Shown: positions 17,482 to 27,067 of the stretch, piece by piece | Layout of the letters: every line of letters starts with the position of its first letter | How positions within the stretch are numbered: the stretch's first letter is position 1 | DNA from: Halovenus halobia | GTDB lineage: Archaea; Halobacteriota; Halobacteria; Halobacteriales; Haloarculaceae | Length of the DNA: 64,000 nucleotides | Direction of reading: 5' to 3' | Assembly: GCF_051414135.1 (NCBI RefSeq) | Contig: NZ_JBLKOA010000002.1 | Coordinates: 124,001-188,000 of the forward strand | The notes under the pieces: model-generated | What the model saw: only the letters and a program-made list of their open reading frames with translations | Database searches by the model: none | Told to the model about the DNA's origin: nothing | Translations under genes and position numbers: made by a program

Positions 17482-18458
17482 TCGTCGTCCTCCAGGTCGG
17501 TGTGGTCCATCGAAAACTGCTGGAATCCAGTCGGCCGCGGTGGCTCCATCAGCACCATCCCCTCGCCGTCGAGGTCGGCACGCTCCTGAATCCAGGTTCG
17601 GTTGTTCGCCTCGAAACTGACAGATTCGAGCCCTGGATACCGCTCCAGAATCCGCAGTCCAATCTGGTAAATCAGGTCCTGAATCGAGTTCGAGTCGACT
17701 TCATCGAAGACGACGTGGGCAATGTCACGAACCTGCTCGGCCGGGACGTAGGCCCCGGGGTCGTCACCGAGCGCGTGCGCTGGGTCGTCGTACGTCCAGA
17801 AGATGTCGAGCGTGATGTGCAGCGCGCGGTCCTCGCGCTCCGGCAGCGTCGTGTATTCGTCCTGAACGTAGTTCTCGAAGGAACTGCCTTCGACTTTGAC
17901 CAGTTCGATGTCGGTCACGCCGCTGATCTGTTCCTCGATGGTCGGGCCGTTCTCGCCGCGCGTGAGATAGAGTTCGCCGAAGGCAGACTCGTCGTTGGAC
18001 TGTCGGAAGACCAGGTCACTGGCCTCGAAGCCGTCCTCGGCTGGAACCTGTCGCTCCTCGAACGGAATTTCGTCGGCGGACATCTGGATTGCTTCCATCT
18101 GGTCGTAGGTCTCCAGAAATTTGGTACCGACAAACTCCAGGAACGCTTCAAGCGTCGACCCGTCGAACTCGCCAGCCTGGTGCAGGACGAAGTTTTTCAT
18201 CGAGTCCGTCGCGACGACCATGCTGTTGTCACCCTCGCTGAACGAGGGCAGGAACTCCTCACCTTCGACCTGAACGCGGACGTCGAGGCCGAACAGCGTG
18301 TTATCGCGACCGGTGAAGGTCGATTCGGGAATCGGCTCGATGCCCTCTAGGGGCGTGGCGTAGGTCCGGTAGACGGCCACTTTCTCTTTGCCGTAGTTCA
18401 TCGTTCGCTCCTCGGAATCGCTGTCGCTACGCGCTGAACGCTTCTGGTTAATCGTCAT
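17478..18458 (-). CDS. Urate oxidase (uricase)
   Basis: This is a cofactor-free uricase of up to 326 residues that oxidises urate to 5-hydroxyisourate with O2. Family landmarks are YGKEKVAVYRTYATP at the N-terminus, the Asn-Ser and Lys-Thr catalytic zones (ATDSMKNFVLHQAGEFDG), and a C-terminal RTWIQERADLDGEGMV stretch near the usual substrate-clamping part. The first methionine at 18458 adds a polar 19-residue lead, and the second ATG (MNYGKEK) is the more conventional start. A TATA-like TTTTTGTATG lies on its strand near 18483-18492. Confidence 0.93.
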   Translation of the reverse strand: MTINQKRSARSDSDSEERTMNYGKEKVAVYRTYATPLEGIEPIPESTFTGRDNTLFGLDVRVQVEGEEFLPSFSEGDNSMVVATDSMKNFVLHQAGEFDGSTLEAFLEFVGTKFLETYDQMEAIQMSADEIPFEERQVPAEDGFEASDLVFRQSNDESAFGELYLTRGENGPTIEEQISGVTDIELVKVEGSSFENYVQDEYTTLPEREDRALHITLDIFWTYDDPAHALGDDPGAYVPAEQVRDIAHVVFDEVDSNSIQDLIYQIGLRILERYPGLESVSFEANNRTWIQERADLDGEGMVLMEPPRPTGFQQFSMDHTDLEDDE

Positions 18459-18583
18459 CGTCTAGCAATACTGTTCAGAGCAGCATACAAAAATCCTCGT
18501 ATCCGCTCAATAAAAGACACGAACACAGCCCAAAGACAGCACAATCACGGTATTCGAGGCTGACGGATTCGGGACCGAGCGAC

Positions 18584-19087
18584 TCAGGAGTCGAACCGGT
18601 CTTCGAGACGGAAGCGGGCAATCGTATGCACTTCCGAGAGCGCAATCTGGAACTCCTCGGATTCTGCGTGCTCGACGCGGCGCTCCATCGCGTCCTTGAT
18701 CGCGTCGGGCGATTCGTCCTTGACAGCCATGATGAACGGAAAGCCGAACTGCTCGCGATAGCGGTCGTTCAGTCGCTCGAAGGCCTCGTACAGCTCCGGT
18801 GAGAGGCTATCGAGACCGGCCGACGCCTGCTCGGATTTGGAGGCGTCGGTGACGCCAGTCTGGTCGCCGAGGTCGGGGTGGGCGCGCAACAGTTCGAGTT
18901 TCCGCTCCTCAGAGGCCGTGTCGACTGCCGCTCGCATCGCGTCTCGAAGCGCCTCGATGGAGTCGAATGGTCGTTCGCTCACAACCTGCTCGGCAACCCA
19001 CGGCGAATGCTCGTAAATCCCGCCCAGTTCGTCCACGAAGGTCTGTTCGTCTACGCTATTGAGTTCCGCAAGCGTATCCACGGTCAT
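18584..19087 (-). CDS. uraD: OHCU decarboxylase
   Basis: This 167-residue all-helical protein decarboxylates 2-oxo-4-hydroxy-4-carboxy-5-ureidoimidazoline to (S)-allantoin. The catalytic His is in RAHPDLGDQ near residue 86, followed by a QASAGLDSLSPE segment. A C-terminal RFRLEDR closes the family signature. It lies 42 bases downstream of allantoinase on the same strand, in the order expected for the pathway. Confidence 0.94.
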   Translation of the reverse strand: MTVDTLAELNSVDEQTFVDELGGIYEHSPWVAEQVVSERPFDSIEALRDAMRAAVDTASEERKLELLRAHPDLGDQTGVTDASKSEQASAGLDSLSPELYEAFERLNDRYREQFGFPFIMAVKDESPDAIKDAMERRVEHAESEEFQIALSEVHTIARFRLEDRFDS

Positions 19088-19129
19088 CGGTTGGATTCCT
19101 CGGCGGCATAACTTAAAATGTCGCGTCAG

Positions 19130-20509
19130 TCAGGCGTCCCAGTTCGGAATCTCCCGCTCGATAAACCGGCCGTGCCCGGGTTCTGCCACGATGTCGCCGT
19201 CTTCGGCGACCACCGTTCCACGGACGAGCGTCTTCGTTACTGCACCAGTCACGGTTCGGCCCTCGTACAGCGAGTAATCTGCCTTCGAGGCGTTGTCCTC
19301 GGCCGTAATCGTCTGGGTCTTCTCGGGGTCGAACAGCACGATGTCGGCGTCGGTGCCGGGGTCGAGCGTCCCCTTGTTCGGAAGGCCGAAGGTGGCCGCC
19401 GGATTTGCGCACATGATCCGGACGAGAAACGGGTACGAGAAGCCGCGTTCGTTCACTGCCTCGTCGTGAAACACCGGCAAACTCACCTGAATACTGTTGG
19501 CTCCGTACGGCCCCTCCCACCACGGCCGGTCTTCCTTGCTCGCGCGTAGTTGGGCGACGTGGTCAGTCGAGACGACGCTCAACACACCGCGTTCGAGATA
19601 CTCGAACATCGCTTCGACGTCGTCTGGCGACCGAATCGGTGGCGCAATCTTGGCGAGAGTGCCACGGTCAGCGTGAATTGAGTCATCGAGGGCGGTGTAA
19701 TGGGTACACGTCTCCGCACGGATCTGTGAGCCATCCTCCTGGAACTGGTCGAACACCTCGCCAGCGGCCCGACAGGAGGTGTGAAAGCCGTAGTACTTCC
19801 CACCCGTTTCGCGAGCTATCCGGGCCGCGTCGTCGGCCGCCATCGCCTCGGTATAGGGCGGTCTGGACTGGGGATACGATTCGGGGTCGTCCGCGCCCGC
19901 GTCCTGCAGTTCGGCACTTAACGACTGACAGACAGCGTCGTCTTCTGTGTGGACAACGCCGACCGCACCGTGGTCCGCGAGCGTGTCGAACACGCGCCGC
20001 AGGTAGCCGTTCGAGACGCCAAACTCGTAGGCCGTGTACATCTTGAACGACGTGATGCCTGCCTCGATGAGGTCGGGAATCTCCGCGAAGAGGTCCTCGC
20101 CTTCGCGGAGGATTCCGCCGTGCAGGCCGAAGTCGACCAGTGCTTCCTCGGCGTTTGCGCGCTTTTCGTCGACCCCCTTGGCAAGCGGTGCGGGGTCGTC
20201 CCACGGACTCTCTGGTCCGTCGTAGGCTTGCCAGCCAAAGTCGATAACCGTCGTGACGCCGCCAAGGGCGGCCGCGCTCGTTGCTGTCTGGTAGCTATCA
20301 ATCGAAACGTGGTCGTCGGCGTGGACGTGCGGGTCGACGACGCCCGGCAGCACCAGTTGTCCTGTTGCGTCGATTCGGTTCTCTGCGTCGGGAAGGGAGT
20401 GCTCGCTGCCCACGCCGACGATACTGCCATCATCGATAGCGACGGCAGCCTCGACCGTCGCAGTGGCGGTGACGAGCGTCCCGCCAGCAATGACTGTCTC
20501 GACTGACAT
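19130..20509 (-). CDS. allB: Allantoinase (dihydroorotase/hydantoinase superfamily)
   Basis: This 459-residue cyclic amidohydrolase opens allantoin to allantoate. The HxH metal pair is in DPHVHADDHV near 60-65, the bridging carboxylated lysine is in SFKMYTAYEFG near 155, and two histidines follow in VHTEDD and GFHTSCRAAG. The metal Asp is in VSTDHV near 318. Hydantoinases share this scaffold, but the adjoining uraD, uox and uraH genes make allantoinase the best call. The N-terminal and C-terminal beta parts (GGTLVTAT, GRTVTGAVTKTLVRG) are intact. Confidence 0.88.
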   Translation of the reverse strand: MSVETVIAGGTLVTATATVEAAVAIDDGSIVGVGSEHSLPDAENRIDATGQLVLPGVVDPHVHADDHVSIDSYQTATSAAALGGVTTVIDFGWQAYDGPESPWDDPAPLAKGVDEKRANAEEALVDFGLHGGILREGEDLFAEIPDLIEAGITSFKMYTAYEFGVSNGYLRRVFDTLADHGAVGVVHTEDDAVCQSLSAELQDAGADDPESYPQSRPPYTEAMAADDAARIARETGGKYYGFHTSCRAAGEVFDQFQEDGSQIRAETCTHYTALDDSIHADRGTLAKIAPPIRSPDDVEAMFEYLERGVLSVVSTDHVAQLRASKEDRPWWEGPYGANSIQVSLPVFHDEAVNERGFSYPFLVRIMCANPAATFGLPNKGTLDPGTDADIVLFDPEKTQTITAEDNASKADYSLYEGRTVTGAVTKTLVRGTVVAEDGDIVAEPGHGRFIEREIPNWDA

Positions 20510-20547
20510 GGCCCCTGCTACACTGCCGTCCCGATTATAGCTGCCGG

Positions 20548-21135
20548 TCAGTACTCCTCGCGAACCGATTCCAGGTCCGCCGGCGTGTCGATATCGCGGT
20601 GGATTCCCGAATCAGCGACAGCGACACGGGCGACATCGGGATGGGTTTCGACGAGTTCCCGGCCACCCTTGTCACCCGTCACAGCGGCGAGGTCATCGAA
20701 GTGTTCCGCACCGAACAGCACTGGGTTCCCACGCCGCCCGTCGACGGTCGGGACCACGATTGTCCCGCGATTCTCCTGAAAGGCTGTGACCAGCGCGTCG
20801 ATGGTCGAGGAGTCGACGAGTGGCATATCACCGAGGACGAAGACGGCGCCGTCCCACCCGGCCTCGCGTGCGGCCCTGACACCTGCTCGGACGGAGGTAT
20901 GCTGACCCTCGCTGAAGCGGTCGTTGCGCCGGGTGTCGAAGCCATCGGGAAGGGCCGCCCGGACGGCATCAGCCTCGTGGCCGAGAACCGCAACCCTCCC
21001 CGCAAGATCAGCGTCGAGCACCGTCTGTGCGGCGTGGCTGAGGAGTGGCCGTCCCGCGAGCTCCGCCAGCAGTTTGTTCGAGCCACCGAAGCGCTCGCTC
21101 CGTCCGGCGGCCAGCAGCACAGCCCCAACCGTCAT
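20548..21135 (-). CDS. MocA-type molybdenum cofactor nucleotidyltransferase
   Basis: This 195-residue MobA/MocA-like NTP transferase begins with the nucleotide-binding motif LLAAGRSERFGGSNKLL. The metal-binding acid is in VLGDMPLVD near 102, and the PVLFG and HRDIDTPADL segments are intact. Such enzymes add CMP (or GMP) to molybdopterin. In this cluster its likely client is the xanthine dehydrogenase. It heads the leftward operon leading to allB and diverges from the amidohydrolase at 21343. Confidence 0.88.
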   Translation of the reverse strand: MTVGAVLLAAGRSERFGGSNKLLAELAGRPLLSHAAQTVLDADLAGRVAVLGHEADAVRAALPDGFDTRRNDRFSEGQHTSVRAGVRAAREAGWDGAVFVLGDMPLVDSSTIDALVTAFQENRGTIVVPTVDGRRGNPVLFGAEHFDDLAAVTGDKGGRELVETHPDVARVAVADSGIHRDIDTPADLESVREEY

Positions 21136-21342
21136 CGTTCACTCACCGGCCGAGTCGGCCGCAAGCGGTGCAGAGAGTTGGGGAACACAGCCCAACAGAT
21201 GGCCAGCGGGCCGGTAAATCTGCTGGTGGGTGGAACTACCCGCAACTGTTTAGCAACTGGCGGGGGAATCCGCGGGCATGCAACCGACCGAAGCCACAGA
21301 CAGCCCGTCACCGCCGGTCCGACGCGACTGGGTGGTGCAGTA

Positions 21343-22755
21343 ATGACGGAGACGCTACTCACGAACGGCACAGTAGTCACACAGAACGAGGGCCGAGAGG
21401 TGATATCCGACGGGGCGGTGCTGGTCAGAGAGGACACCATCGCTGCCGTTGGGCCAGCAAATAGTATCGAGGCTGACCCTGACCGGGTTGTCGACGCCGA
21501 GGGCGGGATGATTATCCCCGGACTCATCGACGCTCACGTTCACGTCTCCGACATTCTCCTGCGCGGGGCCTTCGACCCAGACCGTGGCCTCTACGACTGG
21601 CTATACAACATCAAACGACCGAGTTCTGTCGCGATGACGCCCGACGAACACGCCGTCGCGGCACGGCTGTACTGCACGGAGGCTATCCGGGCAGGCGTGA
21701 CGACGTTCGTCGAAGCCGACACCGAAGTGCTCTGGGAGGACTGGGCAGAAATCGAAGCGAAACTCGATGTCTACGACCGCGCCGGCGTCAGGAACGTCTA
21801 CGGCGCTGGCTTCGCCGACGTCTCGCCAGACGAAGCGTTCGCGAAGCTACTCAGCGATATTCAGGCCCGCGACCCGAGCGTCGACCACGCCCACGTCGAC
21901 CGTCTCACCATCGACACCGAGACGGCGCTGAGTGAGACGGAACGGCTCATCGAGGCCCGCCACGGCAGCGCCGACGGCCGCCAGTCAATCTGGCCCTCGC
22001 CAATCGTCCTCGAAACGACCTCGGCCGAGGGCTTTCAGGGAGCCTATCGACTCGCCGAGGAGTACGACGTGATGACCACCGCACACATGTCCGAGGCCGA
22101 AGCACAGGAGCAGGAGGTTGCGCTGTCGAGTATCGAGTACCTGCGCAACGTCGGGTATCTCGGCGAGCGGACGCTGCTTGGCCATTGCGTCCAGATTGAC
22201 GCCGGCGACGTGCGACGACTCGCGGCGACAGACACGAAAGTTGCACACAACTTCTTCGCGAATATGCGGCTGGCAACCGGGTTCGCGCCGGTCGTCAGGA
22301 TGCTCGAAAACGGCGTCACGGTCGGGTTGGGGACAGACAACGCCAACCTGAACGACACGGTCAACCCGCTCAGTGACGTGCGGGCAGCGTCAGCGGCACA
22401 CAAAGGCTTCCATCGCGACCCGGGCGTCCTCGACACACAGAGGGCGCTCGACATGCTCACCATCGACGGCGCCCGGGCCATCGGCCGCGAAGCGGAACTT
22501 GGCTCGCTCGAAGTCGGGAAACAGGCCGACATCGCTGTACTCGATACGAACAAACCACACCTCACTCCGGCCCCGGACCCGGTGCACGCCCTGGTCACCG
22601 GCGCACAGGGGACGGAAATCGAGACGGTGCTCTGTGCGGGAGACGTACTGCTGGATGACCGGTCAGTGCAAACGCTTGGCGACACAGGCGAGTTGCTCAC
22701 TGAAGCAGCAGAGACGGCCACAGGCCTGGTCGAGCGCGTCGGAATCCAGCGGTAA
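21343..22755 (+). CDS. TRZ/ATZ-family amidohydrolase, second deaminase of the island
   Basis: From ATG 21343 (MTETLLTNGTVV) the protein has 470 residues. It carries HxH in DAHVHVSDI, a third ligand in TTAHMSEAEAQ, a fourth His in LLGHCVQID, and the catalytic Asp in LGTDNANLN. Compared with the 10504-11838 enzyme, HxxSE is replaced by HMSE and the SNMKLASG loop by NFFANMRLATG. The pocket therefore differs and so, probably, does the substrate. Guanine or another aminopurine, a pterin or a cytosine-like base are all possible. The frame extends far upstream, but that part is antisense to mocA and is not coding. Confidence 0.8.
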   Translation: MTETLLTNGTVVTQNEGREVISDGAVLVREDTIAAVGPANSIEADPDRVVDAEGGMIIPGLIDAHVHVSDILLRGAFDPDRGLYDWLYNIKRPSSVAMTPDEHAVAARLYCTEAIRAGVTTFVEADTEVLWEDWAEIEAKLDVYDRAGVRNVYGAGFADVSPDEAFAKLLSDIQARDPSVDHAHVDRLTIDTETALSETERLIEARHGSADGRQSIWPSPIVLETTSAEGFQGAYRLAEEYDVMTTAHMSEAEAQEQEVALSSIEYLRNVGYLGERTLLGHCVQIDAGDVRRLAATDTKVAHNFFANMRLATGFAPVVRMLENGVTVGLGTDNANLNDTVNPLSDVRAASAAHKGFHRDPGVLDTQRALDMLTIDGARAIGREAELGSLEVGKQADIAVLDTNKPHLTPAPDPVHALVTGAQGTEIETVLCAGDVLLDDRSVQTLGDTGELLTEAAETATGLVERVGIQR

Positions 22756-22790
22756 AACGCCGATTGAAAACGGAATTGGAACCCTGCTCG

Positions 22791-25232
22791 TTACTCCTCG
22801 TCCAGAGCAGCCTTGATTTTCTCGGCAGTGACCGGCATCTCCGTGATGCGAACGCCAACAGCGCGGCGAATAGCATTGCTGAGTGCCGGCGACACGCCGT
22901 TGACCGGGATTTCGGCGACGGACTTCGCGCCGAATGGACCGGTCGGCTCGTGAGTCTCGACAATGCGCGACGTAATCGGTGGCTGGTCGCCGGTCGTCGG
23001 CATATCGTAGTCACGGAAGCTGAGTACTTCGGGCTGGCCGTCCTCGTCGAAGGTGATGCCGTCACCGGTTGCGAGTTCGTAGCCCATGTGCACGGCACCC
23101 TCAATCTGGCCTTCCACGAGGTCGGGATTGAGCGCAACGCCACAGTCGACAGCGTAGACCATGTTGTGGACCTCGAACTCGCCGGTCTTCTCGTTGACCG
23201 TCACGTCGACAAACTGCGCGCCAAAGGGCGGCGGTGATTCCTCCGTGCAGTGACTCGCCTCGCCCATCACGTGTGCCCGAACCTCGTCGCCGTACATGGA
23301 CTCGTAGCCGATCTCTTCGAGGGAAACTGACTCGTCGGTCTGCTCGGAGACGACACCCTCCTCAGCAATCTTGAACGCTGATTCGGGTTCGTCGAGCATC
23401 CGCGACGCGAACTCGAACAACATCCCGCGGGCGTCCTCGGCAGCCTTCTTGACTGCCTGTCCGGTGACGTACGTCGTCGAGGACGCATACGCGCCGTGGT
23501 CGAACGGCGAGATATCCGTGTCCGAGGGCTGAACGAGCACGTCCTCCGGCGAGACGCCGAGCACTTCGGCCGCAATCTGTGCCATCACGGTATCGGCACC
23601 GGGACCGATGTCCACAGCGCCGGTCTGGAGGATAAAGGAGCCATCCTCGTTCATTTTGATGTGGGCTGCCCCGAGTTCCTCGCCTGGGACGCCGCTGCTC
23701 TGGATAGTCAGCGCCATACCACAGGCCCGGTGGAGGTGGTCGGCGTCGGGCTGTTCGATGTCGTCCCAGCCGATTGCCGCGCGCCCTTCTGCGACACACT
23801 CTCTCAACCCACAGGAGCGGATCCGTCGGCCGTATTCTTTCTCTTTGAGAATCCCCGAGGCCACGTCGAGGTCACCCTCGGAGATGGCGTTTCGCGAGCG
23901 GAGTTCGATGGGGTCGATGTCGAGTTCGTGGGCAACTTCGTCCATGTGTCCCTCGATGGCGAGGTGGCCCTGTGGCGCGCCGTACCCACGAATCGCGCCC
24001 GCAATCGGGAGGTTCGTATGGACGGCGTCGAACTGGAAGCGAATGTTTGGCGTGTGGGTGTACAGCGGCAGGGGCTTTTTGCCGACAGCACTGGCGACGG
24101 TCATCCCGTGCGGGCCGTACGCACCGGAGTTGGTGACCGCCGCCATATCGATTGCTTCGATATCGCCATCGTCGCTGACGACGCTTTTGACCGAGACGCG
24201 GGCTGGCCGTCGGTTTCGGACGGCGTGGAACTGCTCGCGGCGCGTCGTTTCGACCATCACTGGCCGGTCTGCGGCTTCCGACAGTGCAAGCGCGATTGGC
24301 TCGATCTGCATCCCCTGTTTCGAGCCGAAGCCGGCACCAATCCGTGGCTTCGACACCCGAATGTCTCGAATCGGAATATCGAACAGATGGGCGAGCTGTC
24401 GGCGCGTGTGGTAGGGCACCTGCGTACTGGCGATGAGGTGGTGACGGTTGTCCTCGTCGCGGTGCGCGATGACCGTGTGTGGTTCGGGGACACAGTGAGA
24501 CTGGTACGGCGTCTCCCACTCCGTCTCAGTTACGGTCAGGTCGTCTCGTTGCTCGGCCCGCTCGAAGGCCGCGTCTACGTCGCCGATTTCTCCCTCGCTG
24601 TGGGCCTCGATATTGCGCTCGTAGTCCGCTCCCGACTGGACGTTCTCGACGTCGTCGGCGTCGTGAATCTGTGGGGCGTCGGGGTGCATCGCCGCCTCGG
24701 TGTCGAAGACAGCGTCGTACTCCTCGTAGCTGACGTCGATTTTTCTGGCGGCCTTGCTCGCTGTCTCTGCGTCTTCGGCGGCAACAGCCGCGATGGGGTC
24801 GCCGACAAAGCGGACCTTCTTGCGGAGAACTTTCATGTCCCACGGTGACGGTTCGGGATAGGACTGTCCGGCAGAGGTGTAGGACTTGTCGGGGACCTCG
24901 GGCGAGTCGGGCGTGAGGACGGCATAGACGCCGTCCATCGACTCTGCTGCGCTGGTATCGAGGTCCGTCACGCGGCCGTGTGCGATGTCTGATCGGACGA
25001 TTTTCGAGCCAGCCAGGTCCGGGAACTCCGGCGCGTAGTCGGCTGCGTATTTCGCCTCGCCGGTGACGATTTTCCGAGCGTCGTCTTTCTCCTCACGTTT
25101 GGACACCGTCCGACGCTCGTCGGGGTCTTTCTGATTGTTGGCTGCTTCCTCCCACTCGAGTGGATTTTCTTCCTCGGCCGGTGAGACATCTGCAGCCTCT
25201 TCCTCCGGTTCAGGTTCGTCAGTTTTGCTCAT
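22791..25232 (-). CDS. Xanthine dehydrogenase-type molybdopterin-binding subunit
   Basis: This 813-residue molybdenum hydroxylase subunit should oxidise hypoxanthine and xanthine to urate. Recognisable parts are GEAKYAADY near residue 56, the GAGFGSKQG molybdopterin loop, IRGYGAPQGHLAIEG, a QSSGVPGEELG region, and the catalytic glutamate segment GAKSVAEIPVNGV near the end. An acidic leader of about 45 residues precedes the family start, which is unusual. It follows the 2Fe-2S gene with an ATGA overlap. No FAD-subunit gene lies nearby, so electrons may leave by another carrier. Other substrates of this family, such as aldehydes, CO or nicotinate, cannot be excluded without the context. Confidence 0.88.
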   Translation of the reverse strand: MSKTDEPEPEEEAADVSPAEEENPLEWEEAANNQKDPDERRTVSKREEKDDARKIVTGEAKYAADYAPEFPDLAGSKIVRSDIAHGRVTDLDTSAAESMDGVYAVLTPDSPEVPDKSYTSAGQSYPEPSPWDMKVLRKKVRFVGDPIAAVAAEDAETASKAARKIDVSYEEYDAVFDTEAAMHPDAPQIHDADDVENVQSGADYERNIEAHSEGEIGDVDAAFERAEQRDDLTVTETEWETPYQSHCVPEPHTVIAHRDEDNRHHLIASTQVPYHTRRQLAHLFDIPIRDIRVSKPRIGAGFGSKQGMQIEPIALALSEAADRPVMVETTRREQFHAVRNRRPARVSVKSVVSDDGDIEAIDMAAVTNSGAYGPHGMTVASAVGKKPLPLYTHTPNIRFQFDAVHTNLPIAGAIRGYGAPQGHLAIEGHMDEVAHELDIDPIELRSRNAISEGDLDVASGILKEKEYGRRIRSCGLRECVAEGRAAIGWDDIEQPDADHLHRACGMALTIQSSGVPGEELGAAHIKMNEDGSFILQTGAVDIGPGADTVMAQIAAEVLGVSPEDVLVQPSDTDISPFDHGAYASSTTYVTGQAVKKAAEDARGMLFEFASRMLDEPESAFKIAEEGVVSEQTDESVSLEEIGYESMYGDEVRAHVMGEASHCTEESPPPFGAQFVDVTVNEKTGEFEVHNMVYAVDCGVALNPDLVEGQIEGAVHMGYELATGDGITFDEDGQPEVLSFRDYDMPTTGDQPPITSRIVETHEPTGPFGAKSVAEIPVNGVSPALSNAIRRAVGVRITEMPVTAEKIKAALDEE

Positions 25233-25792
25233 AGATCTGCACCCCCGTCGTAACAGTCACAGCCCGTACAGCCCTGTTCGTCGGGCAGTCGGCCACCGTC
25301 CGCTGCCACGTCCGTGCCATCTGCCATCCGACTCGACGCGTCCTGTACGGCGTCGATGATTTTCTCGTATCCGGTACACCGACAGAGGTTCTCTGAGAGC
25401 GCCTCGCGGATTTCGGCCTCGTCGGGGTCGGGGTTCTCGTCGAGGAGGACCTTCGAGCGCATGATCATCCCCGGGATACAGAACCCACACTGGAGGGCCG
25501 CGTTGTCGACAAAGGCCGACTGCAGCGGGTCGAGGCTGTCCTGTGTGCCCAGGTTCTCGATTGTCTCCACTTTCGCTCCGTCGAGTTGTGCGGCCGGACG
25601 GATGCAGGACTTGACCGGGTCCCCGTCAACGACTACGGTACAGAAGCCGCAGTCTCCGGTATCGCAGCCGCGCTTTGCGCCCGTGTAGCTATTGTTACGG
25701 AGGACATCCAGCAGCGTGTCGGAGCGTGCGGCCTCGAACGTTACGTCTTCGCCGTTGAGTGTCAGATGAATCTCTATACCGGCTTGGCTCAT
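25229..25792 (-). CDS. Xanthine dehydrogenase-type 2Fe-2S subunit
   Basis: This 187-residue protein carries two [2Fe-2S] clusters. The plant-ferredoxin-like cluster uses the cysteines in GCDTGDCGFC plus a later Cys in VKSC. The helical cluster uses CGFC and LCRCTGY. It passes electrons from the molybdenum centre. Beyond the usual end, near residue 160, there is an extra tail with CTGCDC close to the terminus. That adds a CxxCxC motif which standard CoxS/XdhC-type subunits lack. It is the first of the two overlapping enzyme genes. Confidence 0.9.
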   Translation of the reverse strand: MSQAGIEIHLTLNGEDVTFEAARSDTLLDVLRNNSYTGAKRGCDTGDCGFCTVVVDGDPVKSCIRPAAQLDGAKVETIENLGTQDSLDPLQSAFVDNAALQCGFCIPGMIMRSKVLLDENPDPDEAEIREALSENLCRCTGYEKIIDAVQDASSRMADGTDVAADGGRLPDEQGCTGCDCYDGGADL

Positions 25793-25882
25793 TCTTTTTC
25801 CTATTGCGCACCATCTCGATTAAATCCTTTGGATATATGAAATCCTGACATGAATGGTCGGAAGGGTCGGCAGTTTTCCCGC

Positions 25883-27034
25883 TCAGTCCGAGAGATTCGG
25901 CCGAGGATGGATGGGTCCCGACCCCTCGCTGAGACGACCGCCAGTCGCGTCGTTCGTCACTGCGAGCAGTTCCGAGACGATGCTCATGGCAATCCCCGTC
26001 GGACTGCCGTCTCCGAGGTCCAGTCCGACCGGTGTCGAGACCCGGTCCAGTTCAGCCTCGGTGAACGTCCGGCCCGCCTCGGCAGCGTTCGCCCGGAGGT
26101 CCTCGAACCGTTTGCGCGGCCCCATCAACCCGATATACGGGACTGTCGTCTCCGTGAGGAGGCTGTCGAGGGCCAGTCTATCGTCGACGAGGTTGTGCGA
26201 GGCAAGCACCGCATAGGTGTGTTCGGGTACGTCGACCAGTTCGGCAACGTCGTCCGGGTGCGTTGCACGAACGCGGTGTGCGTGTGGGTACTGGTCGGCG
26301 TCGGCCCGCCCACCCCGAGGCGAGGCCACCGTCACCTCGAAGCCAGCCTGTGCACCCAGCCGAGCGATGGGGTTGATATCGCCCTGTGCGCCGAACAGCA
26401 ACAGCGCTGGGAAGGGTTCGACTCCATCGAGAAAGACGCACAGGTCACCCGCCTCCCGCTCGATGGTGATGACAGCGCCAGCCCCAGACTCAGCGACGCT
26501 GGCCGCGGGTTCCCGGAGGCTGGCGAGGGCGTCGTTCGGCACTCCAGCCCGGTCGGTCCCGGTCGCACTCTCGCCGTCGCGAAGGACGGTTCGCGAGCCA
26601 CGCGGGACCGTCTCGTCGTCGCTGTCAAGCACTGTGAGCACCGTGGCAGACTCCCCGGCGTCCAGTGCCGCGAGTACCGGGTCGACGGAGTCGTCGAGCG
26701 GTTCGACCAGCACGTCGATGACGCCGTTACAGCCGAGGCCGAGTCCCCACTCTTCAGCCGTCATATCGAAGGTTTCGACCGAGATTGTTCCCGAATCGCG
26801 AGCCTCGGTCGCCAGGTCCGACACCGGGCCGTCGAGACAGCCAGCCGTGATGGCACCGCGGGTTTGCTCGGCCGTCGCCACGAGTTTCGCGCCGGGACGG
26901 CGGTAAGCGGAGCCCTCGACATCGACGACTGTTGCCACTGCCGCTGTTGTACCCGCCTCGCGCTGCTCGCGGAGGAACTTGAACACGTCCCTGTCGGTCG
27001 CGTCGCGCGGGGTCGCACGCTCCATACTACGCAT
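25883..27034 (-). CDS. XdhC/CoxF-family molybdenum cofactor maturation protein
   Basis: This 383-residue protein has the XdhC N-terminal domain (VVDVEGSAYRRPGAKLV, then GAITAGCLDGPV with its conserved Cys, and GLGLGCNGVIDVLVEPL). A C-terminal Rossmann domain contains LLFGAQGDINPIARLGAQAGFEVTV-type folding and YIGLMGPRKR. XdhC proteins protect, sulfurate and insert the molybdenum cofactor into xanthine dehydrogenases. It lies directly upstream of the enzyme subunits on the same strand. The start may be ATG 27034 or the ATG three codons on. Confidence 0.9.
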   Translation of the reverse strand: MRSMERATPRDATDRDVFKFLREQREAGTTAAVATVVDVEGSAYRRPGAKLVATAEQTRGAITAGCLDGPVSDLATEARDSGTISVETFDMTAEEWGLGLGCNGVIDVLVEPLDDSVDPVLAALDAGESATVLTVLDSDDETVPRGSRTVLRDGESATGTDRAGVPNDALASLREPAASVAESGAGAVITIEREAGDLCVFLDGVEPFPALLLFGAQGDINPIARLGAQAGFEVTVASPRGGRADADQYPHAHRVRATHPDDVAELVDVPEHTYAVLASHNLVDDRLALDSLLTETTVPYIGLMGPRKRFEDLRANAAEAGRTFTEAELDRVSTPVGLDLGDGSPTGIAMSIVSELLAVTNDATGGRLSEGSGPIHPRPNLSD

Positions 27035-27067
27035 CCACAGGCCGACGTACTTAGACTTTCGTCGGCG

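Noticed and set aside
20599..21342. 248-codon in-frame extension of the second amidohydrolase
   Set aside because: It is antisense to mocA, and the family start (MTETLLTNGTVV) matches ATG 21343.
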